NCBI GenBank assembly: GCA_015257125.1
Contig: JABZKU010000013.1
Span: 1 to 62,044 of the forward strand
DNA: 62,044 nucleotides
Source: Prevotellaceae bacterium
Lineage (GTDB): Bacteria > Bacteroidota > Bacteroidia > Bacteroidales > Bacteroidaceae
Direction of reading: 5' to 3'
The translations under genes and the position numbers were made by a program. Of the stretch, positions 25,997 through 35,300 are shown piece by piece. The stretch's first letter is position 1, and each line of letters opens with the position of its first letter. The notes beneath the pieces are model-generated. The model searched no databases, was not told where the DNA came from, and worked only from the letters and a program-made list of their open reading frames with translations.

Positions 25997-26458
25997 ATGG
26001 ACACTTTAAGCTACAAGACCATTTCTGCCAACAAGGAAACCGCACAGAAAGAGTGGGTCATCGTTGACGCCACCGACCAAGTGCTCGGTCGCCTTGCTTC
26101 GAAGGTCGCCAAATTGCTCCGTGGTAAGTACAAGCCCAACTTTACTCCCCACGTTGACTGCGGTGACAACGTCATCATCATCAACGCCGACAAGTTCATC
26201 TTGACCGGTAAGAAGATGACGGATCGCACTTACTACACCTACACCGGCTACCCCGGCGGTCAACGCGAGCACACGCCCGCTTCGATCCTCGCTAAGCCCA
26301 ACGGTGCAGACAAACTCCTCCGTCGTGTCGTGAAGGGTATGCTTCCCAAGAACCGTCTTGGCGCTAAGCTCCTCAGCAACCTCTACGTTTATGTAGGCGA
26401 AGAGCACAAGCACGAAGCACAAAGCCCCAAGGCTATCGATATTAACACCCTCAAGTAA
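25997..26458 (+). CDS. rplM: 50S ribosomal protein L13
   Basis: A 153-residue large-subunit protein with the family core WVIVDATDQVLGRLASKVAKLLRGK, DCGDNVIIINADK and KMLPKNRLG-type GMLPKNRLGAKLL. It is paired with rpsI 14 bp downstream, the near-universal L13-S9 operon. ATG 25997 begins MDTLSYKT and fits family length; upstream in-frame codons are in the untranslated leader. The codon use is strongly biased, as expected for a highly expressed gene. Confidence 0.97.
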   Translation: MDTLSYKTISANKETAQKEWVIVDATDQVLGRLASKVAKLLRGKYKPNFTPHVDCGDNVIIINADKFILTGKKMTDRTYYTYTGYPGGQREHTPASILAKPNGADKLLRRVVKGMLPKNRLGAKLLSNLYVYVGEEHKHEAQSPKAIDINTLK

Positions 26459-26472
26459 AAATCGTAGACACA

Positions 26473-26859
26473 ATGGAAATGATCAATGCATTGGGCCGTC
26501 GCAAAAGCGCCGTTGCCCGTGTTTTCCTCACGGAAGGCACCGGTAAAATCACGATCAACAAGCGTGATCTCACCGAATATTTCCCCTCCTCGATCCTTCA
26601 GTTCGTGGTAAAGCAGCCCCTCGCGCTGCTCGAAGTCACTGAGAAGTATGACATCAAGGTGAACCTTCACGGTGGTGGCTTCACCGGCCAGAGCCAAGCG
26701 CTCCGTCTCGCCATCGCTCGCGCACTCGTTAAGATCAACGCCGACGACAAGAAGGCGCTCCGCGCAGAAGGCTTCATGACGCGTGATCCGCGTCAAGTTG
26801 AACGTAAGAAGCCGGGTCGTCCCAAGGCACGCCGCCGCTTCCAGTTCAGCAAGCGTTAA
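26473..26859 (+). CDS. rpsI: 30S ribosomal protein S9
   Basis: A 128-residue small-subunit protein with NALGRRKSAVARVFL at the N-terminus, GGGFTGQSQALRLAIARAL in the middle and the basic C-terminal tail ending RRRFQFSKR, which reaches the ribosomal P site. It directly follows rplM. The 250-bp gap to rpsB holds the structured leader described at 26895. Confidence 0.98.
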   Translation: MEMINALGRRKSAVARVFLTEGTGKITINKRDLTEYFPSSILQFVVKQPLALLEVTEKYDIKVNLHGGGFTGQSQALRLAIARALVKINADDKKALRAEGFMTRDPRQVERKKPGRPKARRRFQFSKR

Positions 26860-26894
26860 TCGTCCTATCGGCAAGTTTGCTGAAGTTCAAACAA

Positions 26895-27036
26895 CGTTTA
26901 GCATCCAAACTCGTGAGACCATTCGCCACCTTTGGGTGGTGAGATGCTACTTGCGGGTTGGTTGAACGCCCAAGCACGCTGTAAACGTGAGGGCTACTCA
27001 ATTCATCGGGGCACACGTCGCCGTTCCTGTGGCGAC
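26895..27036 (+). promoter_or_regulatory. Structured leader before rpsB (candidate S2-binding RNA)
   Basis: Between rpsI and rpsB an RNA can fold into a multi-branched structure. The outer stem is CGTTT 26895-26899 with AAACG 26983-26987. An inner stem is TAGCATC 26899-26905 with GATGCTA 26943-26949, sharing one base. Its tip is CCACC-TTTG-GGTGG at 26926-26939. A second arm pairs CTT..GGG (26950-26957) with CCCAAG (26969-26974). A separate hairpin is GTCGCC / GGCGAC at 27017-27036. Pairings were found by eye. It probably regulates rpsB, but no match to a named RNA family was made. Confidence 0.5.
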
Positions 27037-27109
27037 TGATCACAGTCTTCATTCGGACTTGTGTAGAATGCACCGCAACTTCCAGGAAAGTAAACAATCC
27101 CTTTTCAAA

Positions 27110-27895
27110 ATGTCTAGAACTAATTTTGAAACTCTTCTTGAGGCCGGATGTCACTTCGGTCACCTCAAGCGCAAGTGGAACCCCGCTATGGCTCCCTACA
27201 TCTTCATGGAGCGTAACGGTATCCACATCATCGACCTCCACAAGACGGTCGCTAAGATCGACGAGGCTTGCGAAGCCCTTAAGGAAATCGCCAAGTCCGG
27301 TCGTCGCATCCTTTTTGTAGCTACTAAGAAACAGGCCAAATTGGTAGTTGGCGAGAAGGCTTCTTCTGTCAACATGCCCTACGTGACGGAACGCTGGCCG
27401 GGCGGTATGCTCACCAACTTCCCCACGATCCGCAAGGCTGTGAAGAAGATGACCAACATCGACAAACTCACGGCCGACGGTACCTACTCCAATCTCTCTA
27501 AGCGCGAGATCCTGCAAATCAGCCGTCAGCGTGCAAAGCTCGAGAAGAACCTTGGATCGATCGCCGATCTCACGCGTCTTCCCGCTGCCCTCTTCGTAGT
27601 TGACGTATGCAAGGAACACATCGCCGTGAAGGAAGCTATCCGTCTCGGTATTCCCGTGTTCGGCATCGTTGATACCAACGCTGATCCTAACCTCGTTGAT
27701 TTCGCAATTCCCGCCAACGACGACGCTACTGCCAGCATCGAGGTCGTTCTCGACGCTGTTTGCGCTGCCATCGCTGAAGGTCTCCAAGAACGCAAGGTCG
27801 AGAAGGCCGCTTCTGACGAGAAGAACGAAGACGAAGGCAAGGGTCGTCGCAGCCGTCAGGCACGTACCGAAAAGAGCGAGGAAGCTCAGGCTTAA
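27110..27895 (+). CDS. rpsB: 30S ribosomal protein S2
   Basis: A 261-residue small-subunit protein with MSRTNFETLLEAGCHFGHLKRKWNP at the start, YIFMERNGIHIIDLHKT, ERWPGGMLTNF near residue 90 and GIPVFGIVDTNADPNLVDF near 185. The last 30 residues are a charged low-complexity tail. ATG 27110 was chosen because homology starts at MSRTNFE. It is followed by a strong terminator and then tsf, the usual S2-Ts neighbourhood. Confidence 0.97.
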   Translation: MSRTNFETLLEAGCHFGHLKRKWNPAMAPYIFMERNGIHIIDLHKTVAKIDEACEALKEIAKSGRRILFVATKKQAKLVVGEKASSVNMPYVTERWPGGMLTNFPTIRKAVKKMTNIDKLTADGTYSNLSKREILQISRQRAKLEKNLGSIADLTRLPAALFVVDVCKEHIAVKEAIRLGIPVFGIVDTNADPNLVDFAIPANDDATASIEVVLDAVCAAIAEGLQERKVEKAASDEKNEDEGKGRRSRQARTEKSEEAQA

Positions 27896-27923
27896 TCGCC
27901 CGATCGGACTTTTCGGATAACTC

Positions 27924-27992
27924 AGAGCGAGGTGGAGCCTGCGCCATCGTGCACACGCATGGTGGCCACCTCAACCTCGCTCTTTTCTTTTT
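27924..27992 (+). terminator. Terminator between rpsB and tsf
   Basis: A 10-bp outer stem AGAGCGAGGT (27924-27933) with ACCTCGCTCT (27974-27983), a 40-nt partly paired inner region (GGTGG/CCACC) and a T-rich tail. It would reduce read-through into tsf, which starts 44 bp later. Confidence 0.75.
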
Positions 27993-28035
27993 AACTCAAG
28001 GATCTCCCTGATCCAACAATCCCCATATCAGCACC

Positions 28036-29031
28036 ATGGCTGTAAATATTGAAGACATCAAAAAGCTTCGCGCCCTCACCGGCGCAGGTCTCAGCGACTG
28101 CAAAAACGCTCTCGCAGAAGCAGAAGGCAATCTCGACGCCGCAGTAGAACTCATCCGCAAGCGCGGTCAAGCCATTGCCGCTAAGCGCTCCGATCGTGAG
28201 GCTGCCGAAGGTTGCGTACTCGTGAAAATCGATGGTAACTTCGGTGCCATCCTCGCCCTCAAGTGCGAAACCGACTTTGTGGCTCAAAACGCTGATTTCG
28301 TAGCTTTGGCCAACGAAATCATGGACGCTGCCGTTGCAGCTCGCTGCAAGACCCTCGACGAGGTGAAGGCACTCACCCTCGGCGACCGTTCGGTGGCTGA
28401 ACGCGTGACGGATCAGTCCGGTATCACGGGCGAAAAGATGGAACTCGATGGCTACCAAGTGGTAGAAGGCGAGAACCTCGCAGCTTACAACCACCAAAAC
28501 AACAACACCCTCTGCACCCTCGTAGCCCTCAGCGCCAAAACTGAAGATCCTACCGTAGGTAAGAACGTGGCTATGCAGATCGCTTCTGCATCTCCCGTGG
28601 CTATCGATGAGAGCGGCGTCCCCCAGGCAACGAAGGACGAAGAACTCAAGGTGGCTATCGAGAAGACGCGTCTCGAACAGGTACAGAAGGCTGTTGAAGC
28701 TGCCCTCAAGAAGGCTGGTTTCAACCTCTACATCGCCGAGAGTGAAGAGCACCTCCAAGAAGGTGTGATGAAGGGTAGCATCACTGAGGAACAGGCTGAA
28801 GAAATCCGTCAGCTCAAGGCGAAGACCGCCGCTGAGAAGGAAGCGAACCTCAATGAACAAATGATCCAGAACATTGCTAAGGGTCGTTTGGCTAAGTTCT
28901 TTAAGGAAGTTTGCCTCCTCGACCAGGAATACATCTGGGACAAGTCGAAGACGGTGGCTCAGTTCCTCAACGAAGTTGAGAAGGGGCTCACCGTAACGGA
29001 CTTCAAGCGCTTCACGCTCCGCGCTGAGTAA
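28036..29031 (+). CDS. tsf: Translation elongation factor Ts
   Basis: A 331-residue guanine-nucleotide exchange factor for EF-Tu. The N-terminal UBA-like part MAVNIEDIKKLRALTGAGLSDCKNAL and the TDFVAQN core motif near residue 81 are diagnostic. The protein is longer than the 283-residue E. coli form because of an extended central region, as is usual in Bacteroidota. Confidence 0.97.
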   Translation: MAVNIEDIKKLRALTGAGLSDCKNALAEAEGNLDAAVELIRKRGQAIAAKRSDREAAEGCVLVKIDGNFGAILALKCETDFVAQNADFVALANEIMDAAVAARCKTLDEVKALTLGDRSVAERVTDQSGITGEKMELDGYQVVEGENLAAYNHQNNNTLCTLVALSAKTEDPTVGKNVAMQIASASPVAIDESGVPQATKDEELKVAIEKTRLEQVQKAVEAALKKAGFNLYIAESEEHLQEGVMKGSITEEQAEEIRQLKAKTAAEKEANLNEQMIQNIAKGRLAKFFKEVCLLDQEYIWDKSKTVAQFLNEVEKGLTVTDFKRFTLRAE

Positions 29032-29067
29032 ACCGTTATTCGCACATTTGCCCTCAGGCACGAATAC

Positions 29068-29104
29068 AGCGAACTGACCTGCGGGTCGGTTCGCTCTTTT
29101 CTTT
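29068..29104 (+). terminator. Terminator after tsf
   Basis: AGCGAAC at 29068-29074 pairs with GTTCGCT at 29089-29095, and GACC with GGTC inside, separated by one T-G pair and a short loop. The tail is CTTTTCTTTT. Confidence 0.85.
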
Positions 29105-29185
29105 TCGTCCGCTCTCCGACTCCTCTTATATATATAATGTGTATTGGCTCTTCACGAGCCATCCACAGCACAGTATTTTCTGCCC

Positions 29186-30724
29186 ATGCGCATTCCCAGT
29201 CAAGAAGAATTTGTTGCTCATCTTCAAGCCCCGCACTTTCGTCTGCTCACTGACACCATCGACGCTCTCGGCCTCGAAGGCTACATCGTGGGCGGCTACG
29301 TTCGCGATTATATCCTCAAACGTCCGTCGAAAGACGTCGACGTGGTGGTGGTCGGCTCGGGCATTGAAGCCGCACAAGCCTATGCCAAAGCACTCGGTAA
29401 GGGAGCCCACTGCAGTGTGTTCCGCAATTTCGGCACGGCACAGGTGAAGTGGCGGCACAAGGTGCAAGCGGATAACGGCAAGATGGAGTGGCAGGAACAA
29501 GAAATCGAATTTGTGGGGGCACGCAAAGAGAGCTATTCCCACGATTCGCGCAAGCCGATTGTAGAAAACGGCACGCTCGACGACGATCAGCGCCGCCGCG
29601 ACTTCACCATCAACGCCCTTGCCATCAGTCTCAACGCCCGCAACTTGGGACAGCTCGTCGATCCGTTCGGAGGGCTCGACGATTTGGAAGATGGTATCGT
29701 GGCCACGCCGCTCGATCCCGATATTACGTTCAGCGATGACCCGCTTCGCATGATGCGCTGCGTGAGATTTGCCACTCAACTCAATTTCCAGATCGAAGAA
29801 GAGACGTTTGAGGCACTACAACGCAACCGCGAACGCATAAAGATCATCTCTGCTGAGCGAATCATCGATGAACTCAACAAAATCATGCTCTCGCCCCACC
29901 CCTCTCGGGGCTTCATCGACCTGTATCGCTGCGGTTTGCTCGAAATTATCATGCCCGAAATGACGGCCCTCGACTGTGTGGAGGAACGCAACGGGCGAAA
30001 GCACAAAAACAACTTCTACCATACCCTCGAAGTGCTCGAGAATTTGGTACAACGACAGCGCGACGCCGAAGAAATGCACCGCCTCAAGAACGAAGCGGAC
30101 AGCGAACCACTCTTTTCGCAAGACCGCTTGCTCTTTCTCCGCTGGTCTGCGCTACTCCACGACATCGGTAAACCGAAGTCAAAGCGATGGGATAATAAAG
30201 TAGGCTGGACCTTCCACAACCATAACTTCATCGGCATGAAAATGGTCAAGCCGCTCTTCCGCCGCCTGAAACTCCCGCTTGACGAACGTATGAAGTACGT
30301 CGAAAAGCTCGTCGATCTCCACATGCGCCCCATCAACATCGCCGACGACGAAGTGACGGATTCTGCTGTGCGTCGACTACTTTTCGATGCCGGCAACGAT
30401 ATTGACGATCTGATGATGCTGTGTGAGGCAGACATCACCTCGAAGAATGAGCGCCGCAAGCAGAGTTTCTTTGCCAACTATCGGTTGGTGCGCCAAAAAC
30501 TGCTGGACATTGAAGAGAAAGACAAGATCCGTAATTTCCAACCGCCCGTGAAAGGCGAGGAAATCATGCAGTTGTTCGGCTTAGCCCCCTGCCGTGAAGT
30601 CGGTTCGCTCAAGTCTGCGCTCAAAGATGCCATTCTCGACGGAGATGTTCCCAATGAGCACGAAGCGGCTCTCCAATTCATCCTGGAACGTGCCGCAAAA
30701 ATGGGGTTACATCCCAAAGATTAA
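29186..30724 (+). CDS. CCA tRNA nucleotidyltransferase-like protein with HD domain
   Basis: A 512-residue class II nucleotidyltransferase. GYIVGGYVRDYIL near residue 35 and KDVDVVVVG near 50 form the catalytic GG and DxD motifs. RRRDFTINALAI near 147 and DDPLRMMRCVRFA are the downstream signature. A C-terminal HD domain carries LLHDIGKPKSKRW near 330. This fits the CCA-adding enzyme or poly(A) polymerase family that repairs tRNA 3' ends. The neighbouring tRNA-Ser lacks an encoded CCA, so such an activity is needed. ATG 29186 was chosen because the upstream candidate is a TTG. Confidence 0.9.
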   Translation: MRIPSQEEFVAHLQAPHFRLLTDTIDALGLEGYIVGGYVRDYILKRPSKDVDVVVVGSGIEAAQAYAKALGKGAHCSVFRNFGTAQVKWRHKVQADNGKMEWQEQEIEFVGARKESYSHDSRKPIVENGTLDDDQRRRDFTINALAISLNARNLGQLVDPFGGLDDLEDGIVATPLDPDITFSDDPLRMMRCVRFATQLNFQIEEETFEALQRNRERIKIISAERIIDELNKIMLSPHPSRGFIDLYRCGLLEIIMPEMTALDCVEERNGRKHKNNFYHTLEVLENLVQRQRDAEEMHRLKNEADSEPLFSQDRLLFLRWSALLHDIGKPKSKRWDNKVGWTFHNHNFIGMKMVKPLFRRLKLPLDERMKYVEKLVDLHMRPINIADDEVTDSAVRRLLFDAGNDIDDLMMLCEADITSKNERRKQSFFANYRLVRQKLLDIEEKDKIRNFQPPVKGEEIMQLFGLAPCREVGSLKSALKDAILDGDVPNEHEAALQFILERAAKMGLHPKD

Positions 30725-30914
30725 AACAAAGTCCAAAAAGAAAACTTGAAAGTTTTTCTCTTTTTCGCGGAGAGTTTCCTGTTTCGCCTATATTGTCGCT
30801 TTCATTTATTCGTTACTCGAAAAGGAGGAAGTAGACAAAGCCATAATTTTTCGAAAAGTAGTTGGCAATTCACGAATAAACGACATAGACAAAAAAACAA
30901 CATACGTTAAAATC

Positions 30915-30928
30915 TTGCACAAGTGCAA
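30915..30928. promoter_or_regulatory. Inverted repeat, possible efflux operator
   Basis: TTGCAC-AA-GTGCAA, a perfect 6-bp inverted repeat 42 bp upstream of the efflux operon -7 box. Size and place would suit a dimeric repressor, but no regulator gene lies next to it. Confidence 0.4.
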
Positions 30929-30969
30929 TTTTTCAAAGTAAACACTCGCCACAACGAGCGTTTATTTTG

Positions 30970-30977
30970 TACATTTG
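30970..30977 (+). promoter_or_regulatory. Efflux operon promoter -7 box
   Basis: TACATTTG, giving a leader of about 105 nt before the adaptor gene. A -33 TTG is not present at the usual spacing, which may mean activation is required. Confidence 0.55.
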
Positions 30978-31087
30978 CCTGTACCGCTCCCCGTCATTAG
31001 TGGCATTCCCACAACATCAGACGGAGCATTTATAAAACTCGTCGAATAACAGCAGATAAAAAACGATCACACACGAAAACTTACAGT

Positions 31088-32263
31088 ATGAAACAAATCG
31101 CCTATCTTTTCGCACTCGGCCTTACGCTTGCAGCTTGCTCAGGCAACAAGCAGCAAATGATGGGGGCAGACAACAATGAGTTCGCTGTCGAAACCGTAGA
31201 ACCCGGTGCTACTGATCTGAGTACCACCTACCCCGCTACGATTCGCGGCGTGCAAGATGTGGAAATTCGCGCAAAAGTGTCCGGAAACATCATTCGCCAA
31301 CTCGTCGATGAGGGCGATTTCGTGAAAGCCGGCCAAGTTTTGTTCGTTATTGACCCTACGCAGTACAAAGCAGCGGTGGATCAAGCGCGCGCTGCCGTGA
31401 AAGTGGCACAAACCGCCATCAACACGCAACAACTCACCGTCAACAATAAGCGCGCACTGCGCCAAAAAGAGATTGTTTCGCAGTATGACTTGGAAGTGGC
31501 CGAAAACCAACTTCAAACGCTGCGCGGACAACTTGAACAAGCCAAGGCTGCGCTCGCCAATGCCAACGATCAACTCTCTTTTTGCACCGTTCGTTCCACA
31601 AGTTCGGGCGTTATCGGTAGCATTCCCTATCGCGTCGGGGCACTGGTGGGGCCTTCGACACAAGAAGCCTTGACCGTGGTTTCCAACCTCACGCAAATGT
31701 ATGCCTACTTCTCGATGACGGAAAAACAACTCCTCGAGATGACGCGCACCACCGGCGGAGTTGAAGCCGCGATTCGTGAGATGCCCGCGGTTTCGCTCGT
31801 CTTGGCAGACGGAACCACCTACGATCGCAAAGGAAAGGTCAGCGCCGTATCCGGTGTTGCCGATGTAGGCACGGGAAGTGTGAAGATGCGCGCCACCTTC
31901 GACAACCCTCATCAAGTACTCCGCTCCGGAACAACGGGACAAGTCAGCTTCCCGGTGAATAAGAGCAATGCGATTCTCGTACAACAGAAGAGTACGGTTG
32001 AAATCCAGAATAAGAAATTTGTCTATGTTGTGGACAAGAACAACAAAGTGCACTCCACCGAGATCGAAGTACTCGCCCAAAATGACGGACAAAACTATGT
32101 TGTGACAAAAGGCCTCAGTGTCGGCGACCGCATTGTCGTAGAAGGAGTAAACAAACTCAAGAACGACATGGAAATTAAGCCCATCACCCCCGAACAGAGC
32201 GCCAAACAACTCGAAAAGTCGATGGATCACATGGCAAAGAAGAAAATGCCCGGACAAGAGTAA
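31088..32263 (+). CDS. RND efflux periplasmic adaptor lipoprotein
   Basis: A 391-residue membrane fusion protein of the AcrA/MexA family. The signal peptide ends at the lipobox LAAC (Cys17). Residues 50-100 hold the first half of the lipoyl domain (VSGNIIRQLVDEGDFVKAGQVLFVIDP), followed by an alpha hairpin (about 100-160), then the second lipoyl half and beta-barrel domains. It links the inner-membrane pump to the outer-membrane channel. First gene of a three-gene efflux operon; the pump gene follows after 79 bp. Confidence 0.95.
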   Translation: MKQIAYLFALGLTLAACSGNKQQMMGADNNEFAVETVEPGATDLSTTYPATIRGVQDVEIRAKVSGNIIRQLVDEGDFVKAGQVLFVIDPTQYKAAVDQARAAVKVAQTAINTQQLTVNNKRALRQKEIVSQYDLEVAENQLQTLRGQLEQAKAALANANDQLSFCTVRSTSSGVIGSIPYRVGALVGPSTQEALTVVSNLTQMYAYFSMTEKQLLEMTRTTGGVEAAIREMPAVSLVLADGTTYDRKGKVSAVSGVADVGTGSVKMRATFDNPHQVLRSGTTGQVSFPVNKSNAILVQQKSTVEIQNKKFVYVVDKNNKVHSTEIEVLAQNDGQNYVVTKGLSVGDRIVVEGVNKLKNDMEIKPITPEQSAKQLEKSMDHMAKKKMPGQE

Positions 32264-32342
32264 ACGGAAGTAAGGGTACACCACTCTACTTCGCCTCACG
32301 TCTACGCAACTTTCCTCCAACGCAAAACAAAATTGCTGATCA

Positions 32343-35300
32343 ATGAAATTAGATCTTTTCATCAATAGGCCGGTTTTGTCCACGGTGATCTCCATTTTCA
32401 TCGTGCTTCTCGGCTTCCTGGGACTGGTTTCGCTACCCATTACCCAATATCCTGACATCGCGCCCCCCACAGTGCAGGTGTCTACCGCCTATCAAGGCGC
32501 CAACGCCCAAACCGTGCTCAACTCCGTGATCGCTCCCCTCGAAGAAGCGATTAACGGTGTGGAGAACATGGACTATATGAGCTCATCTGCAACGAATACC
32601 GGTGCAGCTTCGATCCAAATCACCTTCAAAATGGGCACGGATCCCGACATGGCTGCGGTGAACGTGCAGAACCGCGTGGCCAAAACCACCGGTGTGCTGC
32701 CGGCAGAAGTCACTCGCGTCGGCGTGATCACGCAGAAGCGTCAAAGCTCGATGCTCATGGTTTTCTCCGTTGTGGACACGGAAGACCGCTACAGCAGCGA
32801 CTTTATCGAAAACTACGCGAAGATCAACCTCATTCCCCTCGTGCAACGTGTGCCGGGTGTCGGTGATGCGCAAGTCTTCTCGGGGTCTTATGCCATGCGC
32901 ATTTGGCTCGATCCGCAAAAAATGGCCTCCTATGGTTTAGTGCCCACAGACGTTGCGGGTGTACTCGCCGAACAAAACATCGAAGCGGCGCCGGGTAATG
33001 TCGGCGAACGCAACAACAACACGTTTCAATACACCCTCCGCTATCGCGGACGCCTCGAAGAACCCGAGCAATATGAGAACATGGTCATCAAGGCCACCGC
33101 AGACGGAAAAGTAATCCGCCTGAAAGACATTGCGCGCGTGGAATTAGGATCCGATAGTTACTCATTCGGCAGTCGCACCAACGGACACACCGCAGTTTCT
33201 TGCATGGTATCACAGATTGCCGGCTCGAATGCTACGGAAATTGTACAAAGCATTCAAAAACAACTGGACGAAGTGCAAGGCACACTCCCCACGGGATTAG
33301 AAATTCGCACCGTCATGAACGTCAACGACTTCCTTTTCGCCTCGATTCATGAAGTGGTAAAGACGCTCATCGAAGCCTTTGTGCTCGTGTTCCTCGTGGT
33401 GTTCCTCTTCCTCCAAGACCTCCGCTCCACGCTTATCCCCACCATCGCCATTCCGGTGGCCTTGATTGGTACATTCTTCGCCCTCTATATCATCGGGTTC
33501 TCCATCAACCTCCTCACTCTTTCGGCCATGATTTTGGCCATTGCCATCGTGGTCGACGATGCCATTGTGGTGGTGGAAGGCGTACACGCCAAGTTAGACA
33601 TGGGCTATACCTCTGCCCGCAAAGCATCGCTTGATGCAATGAGCGAACTCGGCGGTGCCATTATCTCCATCACCCTCGTCATGATGGCCGTATTCGTCCC
33701 GGTTTCGTTCTTGGGCGGCACCAGCGGTACGTTCTATCGCCAGTTTGGTATCACCATGGCCATCGCCATCGGCTTCTCTGCCCTGAACGCACTCACCCTC
33801 TCGCCGGCCCTCTGCGCCATCTTCCTCAAGGCACACAACGATGAGCGCCCGTTAGGCGAACGCGTCAAGGAAGCACAAGGCGAAGCCTTCCACATCATGA
33901 AGGAAAAGTACAAGGTACGCGGCATGCGCTTCAGTTTGTCGCTCCCGCCTTGGCTCACGCTGCTGCTCCTCGTGGCAACAGTGGTAATGATGGTGGCCGG
34001 TTTGTTCACTTCTGAGCATCTTTTCCTTTCGATCCCCGCATGGATCATTGCCATAGTGGCCGTGCTCGGTCTATTCTCCCAGCGATTCCTCGATGCCTTC
34101 AACGCCTCTTACGATCGCTTGCTTGAGCGCTATAAGAAAGGAGTGGCTCACTTCGTGAAACGTCCTTGGCTTTCCATGGGTTTGGTCGCTCTCTCCATCG
34201 TTCTGCTCGTCTTCACGATGAGTAAAACGCCCACCACCCTCGTTCCGAACGAAGATACCGGCACAATTATGGGTGCAGTGACCCTTCCTCCCGGCACCTC
34301 GCAAGACCGCACCGACAAGATGCTCCGCCAAGTAGAGCAACTCGTACTCGCTTCTCCGCTGGTAGACAATGCGATGGTGATTTCCGGATTCTCCTTCCTC
34401 GGCGGACAAGGTTCGTCCTATGGCTCGTTCATCATCAAACTCAAGCCTTGGGAAGAGCGCAATTCCGTGACGGAAAGCTCCACCATGGTCTTTGCCAATC
34501 TCTATCTCGAGTCGCAGAAAGCATTTAAGGACGCACAAGTGCTCTTCTTCCAGCCGCCCATGATCACCGGTTATGGTATGAGCAACGGTTTCTCGCTCAA
34601 TCTCCAAGACCGCACGGGTGGTGATCTCAACAAGTTCAAGGAAGTCGCCACAGATTTCATCGCCGAACTCACCAAACGTCCCGAGATCCAATCGGCACAA
34701 ACCAACTTCGACACGCGATTCCCGCAGTACACGATCGACATCGACGCTGCCCAGTGTAAGCGTGCAGGCCTTTCGCCGACCGACGTCCTCACCACGCTGC
34801 AAGGCTACCTCGGCGGGCTCTATTCCTCCAACTTCAACCGCTTCGGTAAGGTGTATCGCGTCATGGTACAGGCCGATTTTGCCGATCGCACCAACATTGA
34901 GTCACTCAATAATATTAAAGTGCGCAACAATCGTGGTGAAATGGCTCCCATCACCCAGTTCATTACGCTCACGCCCTCAGAAGGTCCCGACGTCATCAGC
35001 CGTTTCAACATGTTCACGTCGATTGCCATCAACGGCAACCCCGCCGACGGCTACACCTCCGGAGAAGCCGTGAAGGCCGTCGAAGAAGTGGCCAAGTCCA
35101 CCTTGCCTGTGGGCTACACCTACGAGTACTCCGGTCTCACTCGTGAGGAACAATCATCCGCTTCCGGCACCACCGGTTTGGTCTTCGTGCTTTGCTTCGT
35201 CTTCATCTATCTTTTGTTGTCGGCGCAATACGAAAGCTATTTCCTCCCCTTCGCCGTCTTGCTCTCCGTACCCTTCGGTTTGCTCGGGGCCTTCCTCTTC

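Larger units (their letters stand above)
30725..31087. other. Intergenic region before the efflux operon
   Basis: No gene is supported here. It holds an A/T-rich hairpin at 30741-30756 that may end the upstream transcript, and a few degenerate in-phase 21-bp units near 30752 and 30773 (CTCTTTTTCGCGGAG). It also contains an inverted repeat at 30915-30928 and the promoter at 30970. Confidence 0.5.

Noticed and set aside
31139..32470. A 443-codon open frame antisense to the efflux adaptor
   Set aside because: Shadow frame; the plus strand has a lipobox and clear family motifs.
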